Assembly (NCBI RefSeq): GCF_049445995.1
Contig: NZ_JBMSDZ010000002.1
Location: 62,001 to 126,000 of the forward strand
Direction of reading: 5' to 3'
Length of the DNA: 64,000 nt
From: Dyella_A sp049445995
GTDB taxonomy: Bacteria; Pseudomonadota; Gammaproteobacteria; Xanthomonadales; Rhodanobacteraceae
Part shown: one piece after another, positions 24,708 through 35,692 of the stretch
How positions within the stretch are numbered: position 1 is the first letter of the stretch
How the letters are laid out: every line of letters starts with the position of its first letter
Made by a program: the position numbers and the translations under genes
Notes under the pieces: model-generated
The model's database searches: none
Told to the model about the DNA's origin: nothing
The model's input: the letters and a program-made list of their open reading frames with translations, nothing else

Positions 24708-25388
24708 TCAGCGCGTCAAGGCGTGGTCGCACCACTGCAGCGGGGCGTCCAGCGGCACGCCGTCCAGCCACACCCGGCCGTCGCGCAGCGCGAGGCGCCC
24801 CTGCGCGATGTGCGACACCACCGCCGGCAGCAGCCGGTGTTCGTGGGCCAATAGGCGTGCCGCCAGCGTCTGCTCGTCGTCGTCCGGCGCGATGGCGATG
24901 CGCGCCTGCGCGATCACCGGCCCGCCGTCGAGTTCGGCGGTGACGTAGTGCACGCTGGCGCCGTGCTCGGCGTCGCCGGCGGCGAGCGCGCGGCGATGCG
25001 TGTGCAGGCCGCGGTACCTGGGCAGCAGCGAGGGATGGATGTTGATCATTCGGCCGACCCACGGCGCGAGTGCCGCACCGTCGATGATGCGCATGAAGCC
25101 GGCCAGCACCAGCAGCTCGGCGCCGGACTGGCCGACGCGTTCGAACAGGGCATGGTCGAAGGCGGCACGGTCGGGGTAGTCGTGCGGAGACAGCGCGAGC
25201 GTGGGCACGCCGGCGTCGCGCGCCAGCGCCAGCGCGCCGGCGTCGGCCTTGTCGCTGCCCACCAGCACGAACTCCACCGGCAGCGCGCCGCGCGCGCGCG
25301 CCTCCAGCAGGGCGGCAAAGTTGCTGCCGCGCCCGGAAGCGAGCACGGCGATGCGCAGGGGGGAGGACGGCAGCTCGGACATGGTCAT
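24708..25388 (-). CDS. purN: Phosphoribosylglycinamide formyltransferase PurN
   Basis: A 226-residue GAR transformylase with the phosphate-binding loop LASGRGSNFAALL, the folate-site motif LAGFMRIIDGAALAPW, NIHPSLLPRYRGLHTHRRAL with the catalytic Asn-His pair, and GASVHYVTAELDGGPVIAQ. It adds the C8 formyl group in purine synthesis using 10-formyl-THF. Two ATGs (25388, 25382) are possible. It is 98 bp downstream of purM. Confidence 0.95.
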   Translation of the reverse strand: MTMSELPSSPLRIAVLASGRGSNFAALLEARARGALPVEFVLVGSDKADAGALALARDAGVPTLALSPHDYPDRAAFDHALFERVGQSGAELLVLAGFMRIIDGAALAPWVGRMINIHPSLLPRYRGLHTHRRALAAGDAEHGASVHYVTAELDGGPVIAQARIAIAPDDDEQTLAARLLAHEHRLLPAVVSHIAQGRLALRDGRVWLDGVPLDAPLQWCDHALTR

Positions 25389-25486
25389 CACACGGGAGGC
25401 GCGCACCGGACGAGGCGACGAGGGCGTTGCGCAGACGGTCCGTCTCTCACTCCTCGCACCTCGCTCCTCACTCACTCCTCACTGCT

Positions 25487-26521
25487 TCAGCCGATATGCA
25501 CGCGCTCGTCGCCGCGCGCGGCCACGACTTCGCCGATCACCCAGGTCGCCAGACCATGCTGTTCCAGCAGCGCCGCGGCGGCACGGACCGCCGACGGCGG
25601 CAGGATCACGGTGAAGCCGACGCCGCAGTTGAAGGTGCGCCACATTTCCTCGCGCGCCACGTTGCCTTCGCGCATCAGCCACTCGAATACCGGTGGCAGC
25701 ACGATCGACGAGGCTTCCAGCGCCAGGCCGAGGCCTTCCGGCACCACGCGGATGACGTTTTCCTTCAGCCCGCCGCCGGTGATGTGCGCCATGCCGTGGA
25801 TCTGGCCGGCGTGCTCGCGCAGCAGGGCCAGCATGGGTTTGACGTAGATCGTGGTGGGCGCCATCAGGGCGTCGGCCAGGGTGACGCCGCCCAGGTCCAG
25901 CTCGAGCGGGTTGCCCGCGCGCTGGAGGATCCTGCGGATCAGCGAATAGCCGTTGGAATGCGGACCGGAGGACGCCACGCCCAGCACCAGGTCGCCGGCC
26001 ACGATGGCGTCGCCGTTCATCAGGTCGGCCTTTTCCACCGCGCCGACGGTGAAGCCGGCCAGGTCGTACTCGCCCGGCGGGTACATGTCGGGCATCTCGG
26101 CCGTCTCGCCGCCGATCAGCGCGCAGCCGGCCAGTTCGCAGCCCCGGGCGATGCCGCCGACCACGGCCACCGTGGCGTCCACGTCCAGCTTGCCGGTGGC
26201 GAAGTAGTCGAGGAAGAACAGCGGCTCGGCACCCTGCACCAGCACGTCGTTCACGCACATGCCGACCAGGTCGATGCCGATGGTGTCGTGGCGGCCCAGC
26301 GCCTGCGCCAGCTTGAGCTTGGTGCCCACGCCGTCGGTGCCGGAGACCAGCACCGGCTCGCGGTAGCGGGTGCCCAGGTTGAACAGGCCGCCGAAGCCGC
26401 CCAGCCCGCCCATCACCTCCGGCCGGAAGGTGCGCCTGACCAGCGGCTTGATGCGTTCGACCACGGCGTTGCCGGCGTCGATATCCACGCCGGCGGCGCG
26501 GTAGGTGAGGGCGTCGGACAT
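25487..26521 (-). CDS. purM: Phosphoribosylformylglycinamidine cyclo-ligase PurM
   Basis: A 344-residue AIR synthetase. Signatures: LVSGTDGVGTKLKLA, GIDLVGMCVNDVLVQGAEPLFFLDY, ALIGGETAEMPDMY, GVASSGPHSNGYSLIR and HITGGGLKENVIRV. It closes the imidazole ring of AIR with ATP. purM and purN on one strand form the usual purine pair. The gene is divergent from the DUF2066 gene (93-bp spacer). Confidence 0.97.
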   Translation of the reverse strand: MSDALTYRAAGVDIDAGNAVVERIKPLVRRTFRPEVMGGLGGFGGLFNLGTRYREPVLVSGTDGVGTKLKLAQALGRHDTIGIDLVGMCVNDVLVQGAEPLFFLDYFATGKLDVDATVAVVGGIARGCELAGCALIGGETAEMPDMYPPGEYDLAGFTVGAVEKADLMNGDAIVAGDLVLGVASSGPHSNGYSLIRRILQRAGNPLELDLGGVTLADALMAPTTIYVKPMLALLREHAGQIHGMAHITGGGLKENVIRVVPEGLGLALEASSIVLPPVFEWLMREGNVAREEMWRTFNCGVGFTVILPPSAVRAAAALLEQHGLATWVIGEVVAARGDERVHIG

Positions 26522-26614
26522 GGTTGCAACCCGCGTCGATAAACGTCCAATGATAGACGCTGGGGACCGGATTGGGCAGACTTCCGGGACGCTTTCAAGG
26601 ATGTCGCCCCGCCC

Positions 26615-27601
26615 ATGCGCCTGCTTCGCCTGCTGCCGGTCCTGTTCGTGCTCAGCCTGATCGGGCTGTCGTCCGCCCACGCGCAGGGCGTGCCCACTTC
26701 GCCCTACACGGTGACCCTGCCGGTGACCGATACCGGCGAGGCGCAGCGCGACGCCACCTTCACCAACGCGCTGGGCCAGGTGCTGGCGCGCGTCGCCGGC
26801 GGCCAGGACCTGCGCGGCAAGCCCGGCTACGACGATGCCATCAAGAGTGCCAGCGGGCTGGTGAGCAACTTCCAGTACCTGCGTGTGGGCGACGGCCTGG
26901 CCCTGCAGGTCACCTTCGACCGTGGCGCGGTGAACCACCTGATCGGCCAGCTCGGCGCGCCGGCCGCGGGCGTCAAACCGCCCGTGCTGCTGCTGGTGCA
27001 GGGCACCGACGGCAGACTGCTCGGCGGCGACTCGCTGGACGCGCTGGCCAAATCCGCCGCGGCACAGGGCTATGGGGTGGTCTACCCCGATCCCACCCGG
27101 CCGCCGCCGCTCGATCGCGTGGCCGCGGTCGATCCGGTGGCCATGGCCGACCTCACCGCGCGCTACAAGACCGGCCTGGTGCTGATCGGACGGCTGCATC
27201 CGGGCCGCGTCGACTGGACCCTGGTCTCCGGCGGCGTGGCGCAGAGCTGGAGCGGCACCGGTGCCACCGAGGACGCGATGTTCGCGGTCGCCGGCGGCGC
27301 GATGGCCGCGAGGGTGGGCAAGCAGCTCAACGTGATCGGTGCCGGCAGCAGCGAGGGCCTGCTGTGGGTCGAGGGCGTGCGCTCGGCGATGGACTACGCG
27401 CAGCTGCTCAACCTGCTGCGCAACGATCCGGCGGTGCGCAAGGTAGGCACGGTGGGCGCCAGGGACGACGGCGTGCTGCTGCAGGTGACCTCGGCGCTGC
27501 CGATCGACGCGCTGGCATCCAACCTCGCCGCCGGCGGTCGATTGCTGCAGGCGCCGGCGGCGCACGCCGGCGCGGACGCCAGCCTGCGCTGGCTGCACTG
27601 A
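26615..27601 (+). CDS. DUF2066 domain exported protein
   Basis: The 328-residue protein has a signal peptide (residues 1-23, LLPVLFVLSLIGLSSAHA) and a DUF2066 domain: TLPVTDTGEAQRDATFTNAL, VLARVAGGQD, VSNFQYLRVGDGLALQVTFD, PVLLLVQGTDG. Function is unknown. Genes of this family usually lie between purM and the PerM/hda genes in gammaproteobacteria, as here; the reason for that linkage is not known. Confidence 0.85.
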   Translation: MRLLRLLPVLFVLSLIGLSSAHAQGVPTSPYTVTLPVTDTGEAQRDATFTNALGQVLARVAGGQDLRGKPGYDDAIKSASGLVSNFQYLRVGDGLALQVTFDRGAVNHLIGQLGAPAAGVKPPVLLLVQGTDGRLLGGDSLDALAKSAAAQGYGVVYPDPTRPPPLDRVAAVDPVAMADLTARYKTGLVLIGRLHPGRVDWTLVSGGVAQSWSGTGATEDAMFAVAGGAMAARVGKQLNVIGAGSSEGLLWVEGVRSAMDYAQLLNLLRNDPAVRKVGTVGARDDGVLLQVTSALPIDALASNLAAGGRLLQAPAAHAGADASLRWLH

Positions 27602-27645
27602 ATGCGCCCGCTGCGATCGACTGGGCGCGCACCCGGAGTACGGCG

Positions 27646-28818
27646 ATGAATGCCCAGGAATCCCGCCGCTGGCAACTGCTCGCCATCGTCGCCGTCATCG
27701 GCTACCTGACCTATCTGCTGGCGCCGGTGCTGATGCCGTTCGCGATGGCCGGCATGCTGGCCTACCTCGGCGATCCGCTGGCCGACCGGCTGGAGCGGCT
27801 CGGTCTCGGCCGCACGCTGGCGGTCACCATCGTGTTCGTGGTGATCGTGCTGCTCACCGTGGGTGCGCTGCTGCTGCTGATCCCGCTGATCTCGCACCAG
27901 GTCGACAGCCTCATCCAGAACCTGCCGCGCTATGGCGAGTGGATCCGCGACACCGCCGTGCCGTGGCTGCAGGCCAAGCTGCGGCTGGACCCGCACACCT
28001 TCGAAATCGGCCGCGTGATGGACGCGGTGAAGGAGCACATCGGCTCCATCGGCAGCGTGATCGGCAAGCTTTCGCGCTCCGGCGTGGGCGTGCTGATGTG
28101 GATGACCAACCTGGTGCTGATCCCGGTGGTGGCGTTCTACCTGCTGCGCGACTGGGACCGGCTGGTGGCCTGGGTCGACACCATGCTGCCGCGCTCGATC
28201 GAGCCGACCGTGGCGCATCTGGCGCGCGAGTCGGACAAGGTGCTCGGCGCCTTCGTGCGCGGCCAGCTGCTGGTGATGCTGGCGCTGGGCATGTTCTACG
28301 GCGCCGGGCTGGCGCTGGTCGGGCTGTCGGTGGGGCCGCTGATCGGCATGGTCGCCGGCCTGCTCAGCTTCGTGCCGTACCTGGGCTTCATCATCGGCTT
28401 CGGCGCCGCGGTGATCGCGGTGCTGGTGCAGTACGGCGACTGGGCGCACCTGCTGCTGGTGTGCGGCGTGTTCGTGATCGGCCAGCTGCTGGAAGGCTAC
28501 GTGTTGGTGCCCAGGCTGGTCGGCGGCAAGATCGGCCTGCATCCGGTGGCGGTGATCTTCGCGGTGCTGGCCGGCGGCTACCTGTTCGGCTTCCTCGGCG
28601 TGCTGCTGGCGCTGCCGGCGGCCTCGGTGATCCTGGTGCTGCTGCGCTACCTCACCGAGCGCTACCGCCTGAGCGAGTTGTACACCGGTACCGGGCCGGC
28701 CGATCCCGGCATTGCCGGGGTCGAGGTCACCGTGACCTCCGTCGAGGGCGAAGTCCGCAGCGAAGCGCATCGGCCGGCGTCGGGCGACCAAAACGGCCCT
28801 CCGCCGGCCGCGCCATGA
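27646..28818 (+). CDS. AI-2E family transporter (PerM-like membrane protein)
   Basis: This 390-residue inner-membrane protein has about eight hydrophobic segments. UPF0118/AI-2E signatures include YLLAPVLMPFAMAGMLAYLGDPL, VAFYLLRDWDRL, VLGAFVRGQLLVMLALG and GLLSFVPYLGFIIGFGAAV, and the family's conserved GQLLEGYVLVPRLVGGKIGLHPV. Members have been linked to autoinducer-2 export, sodium/proton exchange or permease roles; the substrate here is unknown. Its stop overlaps the hda start (ATGA). Confidence 0.88.
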   Translation: MNAQESRRWQLLAIVAVIGYLTYLLAPVLMPFAMAGMLAYLGDPLADRLERLGLGRTLAVTIVFVVIVLLTVGALLLLIPLISHQVDSLIQNLPRYGEWIRDTAVPWLQAKLRLDPHTFEIGRVMDAVKEHIGSIGSVIGKLSRSGVGVLMWMTNLVLIPVVAFYLLRDWDRLVAWVDTMLPRSIEPTVAHLARESDKVLGAFVRGQLLVMLALGMFYGAGLALVGLSVGPLIGMVAGLLSFVPYLGFIIGFGAAVIAVLVQYGDWAHLLLVCGVFVIGQLLEGYVLVPRLVGGKIGLHPVAVIFAVLAGGYLFGFLGVLLALPAASVILVLLRYLTERYRLSELYTGTGPADPGIAGVEVTVTSVEGEVRSEAHRPASGDQNGPPPAAP

Positions 28819-29519
28819 CCGTCCAGCTTCCGCTTGCCCTGCGCTGGCCGCGCCGCCAGCGGTTCGAGCATTTCCACGCCGGTGCGCACAACGCCGCCGC
28901 GCTGGCCGCGCTGCAGGCGCTGGCCGGCGTGCCCGGATCGCCCTGGGTCTACCTGCACGGGCCGACCGGAAGCGGCCGCAGCCATCTGCTGCTCGCCGCG
29001 GCACAGGCGGCCAGCGCCGCCGGCCGTCGCGTGCAGTACCTGCCGCTGGCCACCCTGGCCGATCGCGCGGCCGCCCTGCGCGGCGTGGCCGGCAGCGAGT
29101 GGCTGGCGCTGGACGACCTGGGGACACTGGCCGGCGAACGCGAGGCCGAGCACGCGCTGTTCGACCTCTACAACCGCACCCGCGCCGACGGCGGCGCCAT
29201 GCTGTTCGCGGCGGCCGCGACTCCTGCCGACCTCGGCATCGCCCTGCCGGACCTGCGCTCGCGCCTGGGCGCCTGCACCCAGTTCGCGCTCAAGCCGCTG
29301 GACGATGACGAGCGCCGCCACGTGCTGAAGGCGCAGGCGGCCGCCCGCGGCATCGAGCTGGACGAACCCGTGCTGGACTGGCTGTTCGCCCGCTACGCCC
29401 GCGACCTGGACGCGTTGCTGGACTTGCTCGATCGGCTCGACCAGGCCTCGCTCGCCGCGCAGCGGCGCATCACGGTGCCGTTCCTGCGGGGTTTTCTGCG
29501 GCAGGGGAATGTCCACTGA
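28815..29519 (+). CDS. hda: DnaA regulatory inactivator Hda
   Basis: A 234-residue DnaA-like AAA+ protein without a DNA-binding domain. It starts with the clamp-binding peptide QLPLAL, and has a P-loop GPTGSGRSHLLLA in which the usual Lys is Arg, as is normal for Hda, and a Walker B WLALDDLGTL. With the beta clamp it stimulates hydrolysis of DnaA-bound ATP after initiation. It overlaps the PerM-type gene by 4 bp. Confidence 0.93.
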   Translation: MTVQLPLALRWPRRQRFEHFHAGAHNAAALAALQALAGVPGSPWVYLHGPTGSGRSHLLLAAAQAASAAGRRVQYLPLATLADRAAALRGVAGSEWLALDDLGTLAGEREAEHALFDLYNRTRADGGAMLFAAAATPADLGIALPDLRSRLGACTQFALKPLDDDERRHVLKAQAAARGIELDEPVLDWLFARYARDLDALLDLLDRLDQASLAAQRRITVPFLRGFLRQGNVH

Positions 29520-29575
29520 GGTCTTTTAACCAGGGAGGCGCTGTCATGCTGAAGCACTTGCTGCCGGTTCTCTGC

Positions 29576-30379
29576 TCAGGCCTTGAGCAGCGCCGGCGTC
29601 GCCTGCTGACCGATGGCGTCGACCATCGCCCTGGCCACGTTGAGGTTGCCGGCGATCAGGTTGCCGCTGGTGGGGATACCGTCGCGGCCGGCGAAGTCGC
29701 AGTAGCGGCCGCCCGCCTCGTGCACCAGCAGCACGCCGGCGGCCATGTCCCAGGGCTTGAGGCCGATCTCGAAGTAGCCGTCGTAGCGGCCGGCGGCGGT
29801 ATAGGCCAGGTCCAGCGCGGCCGAACCGGAACGACGGATGTCCTCGGCCTGGCCGAGGATCGCACGGGTCATGTCCAGCTGCGGGGTGAGATGCGCGCGC
29901 TGGCGGTAGGGGAAGCCGGTGGCGATCATCGCGCCGCCCAGGTTCTCGCGCTTGCTCACGCGCATGCGCCGATCGTTGAGGAACGCGCCGTCGCCCTTGC
30001 TGGCGGTGTACAGCTCGTCGCGCAGCGGATCGAACACCACGCCATGCACCGGCACGCCCTTTTCGAGCAGGGCGATGGAGACGGAAAAGTGCGGGATGCC
30101 GCGCAGGTAATTGTGGGTGCCGTCGAGCGGGTCGATCACCCACTGCAGCGGCCCCTTGCCGATGGCGCCGCTTTCCTCGCCGAGGATGGCGTGGTCGGGG
30201 TAGGCGCGGCGCAGCTCCTTGATGATCTCCGCCTCGGCCAGCTTGTCGACCTCGGAGACGAAGTCCAGCTGCTGCTTCTCGACGACGTTCAACCCGTCGA
30301 TGCGGTTCATGTAGCGCAGGATGATGTTTCCTGCAGCGCGCGCGGCGCGCGCCGCGATGGTGACGGCGGGTCTTGGCAT
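29576..30379 (-). CDS. suhB: Inositol-1-monophosphatase SuhB
   Basis: The 267-residue enzyme has the metal-site motifs GEESG, VIDPLDGTHNYLRGIPHFSVSIAL and KPWDMAAGVLLVHEAGG. Beyond phosphatase activity, SuhB in E. coli joins the rRNA antitermination complex. It converges with hda and is divergent from trmJ, the suhB-trmJ pairing common in gammaproteobacteria. Confidence 0.95.
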   Translation of the reverse strand: MPRPAVTIAARAARAAGNIILRYMNRIDGLNVVEKQQLDFVSEVDKLAEAEIIKELRRAYPDHAILGEESGAIGKGPLQWVIDPLDGTHNYLRGIPHFSVSIALLEKGVPVHGVVFDPLRDELYTASKGDGAFLNDRRMRVSKRENLGGAMIATGFPYRQRAHLTPQLDMTRAILGQAEDIRRSGSAALDLAYTAAGRYDGYFEIGLKPWDMAAGVLLVHEAGGRYCDFAGRDGIPTSGNLIAGNLNVARAMVDAIGQQATPALLKA

Positions 30380-30546
30380 GGCTTCGGCTTTGTGAAAAGA
30401 GCGGGGCAGGCGGCCGTGGATTCTAGCAGAGGCGGTCGCCGCCGACAGGTCGCGGCACGCGTTCTGCCCAGGGAAGTGGGCCTGGGGAAGGGCGGGACGC
30501 CATCTCGACTATCCTTGGCGCCCGTTTTTTGTCCGGATGGCTCCGC

Positions 30547-31317
30547 ATGAGCGCCCTCGATCTCACCCCGCTGTTCCGCTTCGTGCTGGTGCGTACCTCG
30601 CATCCGGGCAACATCGGCAGCGCCGCGCGGGCGATCCGCACGATGGGCTTCACCCGGCTGAGCCTGGTGGCGCCGCACCGTTTTCCCGACCCCGAGGCGT
30701 CGGCGCTGGCCGCCGGCGCCGATGACGTGCTGGCGTCCGCGCCGGTGCACGGCGGGCTGGTCGACGCGCTGGCCGGCAGCACCTTCGCGCTGGGCCTTTC
30801 CGCGCGCCGGCGCGGTGTCAATCTGCCCGAGCTCAGCCCGCGCGAAGGCGTGGCGCAGGCGCTGGCCGCGGCCGCCCGCGGCGGGCAGGTGGCACTGGTG
30901 TTCGGCAACGAGCGCACCGGTCTGGAGAACGAGGAACTGGCCCGCTGCCACGCGATGGTGCGCATTCCCAGCGTGGAGGATTTCAGCTCGCTCAATCTCT
31001 CCCAGGCGGTGCAGGTGATGGCCTACGAACTGCGCCTGGCGCTGCTCGGCGACGAGTTGCCCGAGGCGCCGCCGCTGCACGAGGAGCCGCCGGCCGATGC
31101 GGAGCAGATGGAGCGCTTCTACGAGCACCTGGCGCAGATGCTGGACGACATCGACTTCCACAAGGGCCGCACGCCGACCACGATCATGCTCAGGCTGCGC
31201 AAGCTGTTCCAGCGCGCGCAGATGAGCGAGCGCGAGCTGCGCATGCTGCACGGCATCCTGGCGGACGCCCAGCGCATGGCATCGCTGGCCGGGAAAAACA
31301 CGCCTCCCCGCCGGTAG
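30547..31317 (+). CDS. trmJ: tRNA (cytidine/uridine-32-2'-O)-methyltransferase TrmJ
   Basis: A 256-residue SPOUT methyltransferase with VRTSHPGNIGSAARAIRTMGF, LVFGNERTGLENEEL and IPSVEDFSSLNLSQAVQVMAYEL, which form the SAM-binding knot. It methylates the 2'-OH of tRNA residue 32. The protein ends in PPRR and the stop codon TAG at 31315-31317 is part of the GTAG foot of a REP element, so the repeat abuts the gene without any spacer. Confidence 0.94.
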   Translation: MSALDLTPLFRFVLVRTSHPGNIGSAARAIRTMGFTRLSLVAPHRFPDPEASALAAGADDVLASAPVHGGLVDALAGSTFALGLSARRRGVNLPELSPREGVAQALAAAARGGQVALVFGNERTGLENEELARCHAMVRIPSVEDFSSLNLSQAVQVMAYELRLALLGDELPEAPPLHEEPPADAEQMERFYEHLAQMLDDIDFHKGRTPTTIMLRLRKLFQRAQMSERELRMLHGILADAQRMASLAGKNTPPRR

Positions 31318-31472
31318 GAGCGCACCCTGTGCACGAGCGGCCTCGCGCCTTGTCGCAGCATCCATCGCCCACGAGGTGGGCTCCTATGGCGGGTGATCGG
31401 TAGGAGCGCACCCTGTGCGCGAACGGCCTCGCGCTTCGTTGCTGCATTTATCGCGCGCAGGGCGCGCTCCTG
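31314..31472. repeat. Two BIME-like REP pairs (family A) between convergent genes
   Basis: Two similar composite units lie end to end. Each starts with GTAGGAGCGCACCCTGTGC, continues with a related spacer (GCGGCCTCGCGCCTTGTCGC in the first, ACGGCCTCGCGCTTCGTTGC in the second) and closes with an inverted REP. Unit 1 covers 31314-31387 and unit 2 31400-31472. In unit 2 the inverted arm is CGCGCAGGGCGCGCTCCTGC. They fill the space between trmJ (+) and the CNNM/CorC gene (-), the usual preference of REPs for convergent 3' ends. Confidence 0.88.
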
Positions 31473-31493
31473 CCAGGGCCGTTCGCCATCGGC

Positions 31494-32831
31494 TCAGCCG
31501 CCGCGCGTGGCCTCGTCGTCGGCGTTGTCCGGCGCGGCCGCGCGGGACACCAGCAGCTTGTCGATGCGCGCGCCGTCCAGGTCCACCACCTCGAAGCGCA
31601 CGCCGCGCCAGGCGAACACCTCGCCCACCTGCGGGATGTGCCCCAGCGCGGTCATCACCATGCCGGCGACGGTGCGGAAATCGTGCGCGTCCTCGCCGGG
31701 CAGCTCGCCCACGCGCAGCAGCTCGCGCAGGTCGTCGGTGGACAGCGTGCCGTCCACCAGCCAGCTGCCGTCCTCGCGCTTGACGATCGGCGAGTGTTCC
31801 TCGCCGGCGCTGCCGTGGCCGAGCTGGGCCACGCCGACCACCGCCGAGAGCAGGTCGTTGATGGTGACCACGCCCTCGATGTCGCCGTATTCGTCCACCA
31901 CCAGCGCCATCGGCGTCTCGGCGTCGCGGAATTCCTCCAGCAGGTCGAGCGCGCGCCCGGTGGCCGGCACGAAGAGCGGCCTGGACAGATGCCGGAACAG
32001 GTCCGGCATGCCCTGGCCGAGGTCGCCCAGCAGGCTCTTCACCTCCACCACGCCCACGATGTCGCTCTCGTCGCCGCGGTACACCGGATAGCGCGAGTAC
32101 GGCGTCTCGCGCAGCACCTGCAGGTTCTCCGCCAGCGGCGCGGCGATGTCCAGCCAGGCGATGCGCCGGCGCGGGGTCATCACGCTGTCCACCGAGCGGT
32201 CGCCCAGGCGCAGCACGCGGTTGACCATGTTGTGCTCGTCGGCATCCAGCACGCCCTGTTCGGCACTCTCGGCCACCAGCAGGCGGATCTCCTCCTCGGT
32301 CACCGCGCTGTTGCCCCTGTCGGTCACGCGCAGCAGCTTCAGCACCAGTGAACTGCTCGCATTGAGCAGCCACACGAACGGCGCGCAGATCCGCGAGAGC
32401 ACCAGCATCGGCATGCCGACCACCATCGAGGCGGTCTCCGGTGCGGCCAGCGCGAGGCGCTTGGGCACCAGTTCGCCGAACACGATCTGGATGAACGAGA
32501 TCGCCACGAAGCCCAGCGTGAAACCCAGCGCGTGGGCGTACGGCTCCAGCCAGGCGATCCCGTCGCGATGCAGCGCATCGGCAATGTGGCCGCCCAGCGC
32601 ATCGCCGGCCAGCGCGCCGGTGAGCAGCATCACCACGGTAATGCCCACCTGCACAGTGGAAAGGAAACGCTCCGGCGCCTCGGCCTGGCCCAGCGCCACG
32701 CGGGCGCGGCGGCTGCGGTCGCCCAGATGCCTGAGCCGGCTCTTGCGCGAGGCCACCAGCGCCATTTCCGACAGCGCGAAGAACCCGTTGCACAGCGAGA
32801 GCACGAAGACGAGCGCGATTTCGGTCAGCAT
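31494..32831 (-). CDS. CNNM/CorC-type membrane protein with CBS domains (hemolysin-like UPF0053)
   Basis: This 445-residue protein has the DUF21 membrane domain (residues 1-190; three to four helices, GFFALSEMALVASRKSRL), two CBS domains (about 210-340; VMTPRRRIAWLD, LVVDEYGDIEGVVTINDLL) and a CorC_HlyC domain (about 360-435; WLVDGTLSTDDLRELL, HDFRTVAGMVMTALGHIP). Relatives move or sense magnesium and other divalent ions; 'hemolysin' is an old misnomer. Substrate not readable. Confidence 0.88.
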   Translation of the reverse strand: MLTEIALVFVLSLCNGFFALSEMALVASRKSRLRHLGDRSRRARVALGQAEAPERFLSTVQVGITVVMLLTGALAGDALGGHIADALHRDGIAWLEPYAHALGFTLGFVAISFIQIVFGELVPKRLALAAPETASMVVGMPMLVLSRICAPFVWLLNASSSLVLKLLRVTDRGNSAVTEEEIRLLVAESAEQGVLDADEHNMVNRVLRLGDRSVDSVMTPRRRIAWLDIAAPLAENLQVLRETPYSRYPVYRGDESDIVGVVEVKSLLGDLGQGMPDLFRHLSRPLFVPATGRALDLLEEFRDAETPMALVVDEYGDIEGVVTINDLLSAVVGVAQLGHGSAGEEHSPIVKREDGSWLVDGTLSTDDLRELLRVGELPGEDAHDFRTVAGMVMTALGHIPQVGEVFAWRGVRFEVVDLDGARIDKLLVSRAAAPDNADDEATRGG

Positions 32832-32894
32832 CGCGCGGGCTGGAACTGGATGGCCATGGGCGAGAAGTGTAGGGCGCTGGCGTGCAATACCACG

Positions 32895-33299
32895 CTAGAG
32901 ATTGTCGCCTTCCGCGGCGATCGCCCGTTCCAGCTGGTCGCCGAGCGTGCCCAGCTCCGCGATCACCCGCTCCAGCTCGGCCGCATCGAGCACGTCGTAG
33001 GGGCGGTTCTCGCACAGGTGCAGGTAGGGCGAGCCGTCCAGGTCGGTGACCGCGAGGAAGCCGGTGCGCTGCTCCCAGTTGAAGCGCAGCGCGCGCTTCG
33101 CATCGATCCCCGAGAGCGGCCCGATCGGCGTCGAAATGCGCAGGTAGCGGCGGTCCGATTCGCCCTCCAGCTCGGCCAGGTAGATGCCCTGCTGGCGCCC
33201 GCTGGCGACGTCGAGGTCGAAGCTGATCAGGTACGGATCGTTGTGGCGCAGCGCGTGCTTGGCGCCGAGATGCGAGCGGACGGCTTCGAAGTGACGCAT
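32895..33299 (-). CDS. Uncharacterised 134-residue protein
   Basis: I do not recognise this protein. It starts MRHFEAVRSHLGAKHALRHND, has a central beta-rich part (YLISFDLDVASGRQQGIYLAELEG, RYLRISTPIGPLSG) and a segment ending in WEQRTGFLAVTDLDGSPYLHLCENRPYD before an acidic helix (AAELERVIAELGTLGDQLERAIA). The mixed alpha/beta layout and small acidic size recall secretion-chaperone or YbjN-like folds, but that is only an impression. It is divergent from the alkyltransferase-like gene, with 52 bp between starts. Confidence 0.65.
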   Translation of the reverse strand: MRHFEAVRSHLGAKHALRHNDPYLISFDLDVASGRQQGIYLAELEGESDRRYLRISTPIGPLSGIDAKRALRFNWEQRTGFLAVTDLDGSPYLHLCENRPYDVLDAAELERVIAELGTLGDQLERAIAAEGDNL

Positions 33300-33351
33300 G
33301 GCAGGGGCTTCCGTGGCAGGCTTGGAGTTCGTTCTACTTTGACACGACTGC

Positions 33352-33714
33352 ATGATCACGTCGCGTGAGCCCCTGACCGAGGCGCAGCAGCGCATCTACG
33401 CCGCCATCGCGGCGATTCCGCCCGGCCGCGTGGCCAGCTACGGCGCCATCGCGGCACGTGCGGGGCTGCCCGGCCGGGCACGGCTGGTCGGCCGCTTGCT
33501 TGGCGAAGTGCCGGATGACATCGAGCTGCCGTGGTTCCGCGTGCTGCGCGCCAGCGGGCACATCGCGATGCCGCCGGGCAGCCGCGGATTCCGCGAGCAG
33601 GCGCGCCGGCTGAAGGCCGAGGGCGTGGAGGTGGTGAACGGCCGCGTGCCGCTGTCGCGGTTCGGGCTGGACGCCGACCTGGACCGCGCCGTGTGGGGCA
33701 TGCCCGGCTTCTGA
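33352..33714 (+). CDS. Alkyltransferase-like protein (ATL), MGMT family without active Cys
   Basis: The 120-residue protein matches the DNA-binding half of O6-alkylguanine alkyltransferases: IYAAIAAIPPGRVASYGAIAARAGLPGRARLVGRLL. At the active site it has PWFRV instead of PCHRV, so the alkyl-accepting cysteine is replaced by tryptophan, the hallmark of ATL proteins. ATLs bind O6-alkylguanine and flag it for nucleotide excision repair. It lies 74 bp upstream of recQ on the same strand. Confidence 0.88.
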   Translation: MITSREPLTEAQQRIYAAIAAIPPGRVASYGAIAARAGLPGRARLVGRLLGEVPDDIELPWFRVLRASGHIAMPPGSRGFREQARRLKAEGVEVVNGRVPLSRFGLDADLDRAVWGMPGF

Positions 33715-33788
33715 GATCGACCGGCGCCGATGCCGCAGGCATGGTTGCACCGGCAGGCGAGGGCGGGGCGTTTGTTACCATCTGCCGG

Positions 33789-35603
<1,815 letters not shown>

Positions 35604-35692
35604 GCGATTCACACTACGCCCGTATCGCGCCGGCTTTTCCAGGAGGAGCGCCAGCCCGGCTGAAGGGTCGCGCCTGTGCCTCGAGCCAGGCG

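Noticed and set aside
28815..29519. Hda as a broken AAA ATPase because the P-loop Lys is Arg
   Set aside because: The Arg variant (GRSHLL) is normal for Hda proteins.
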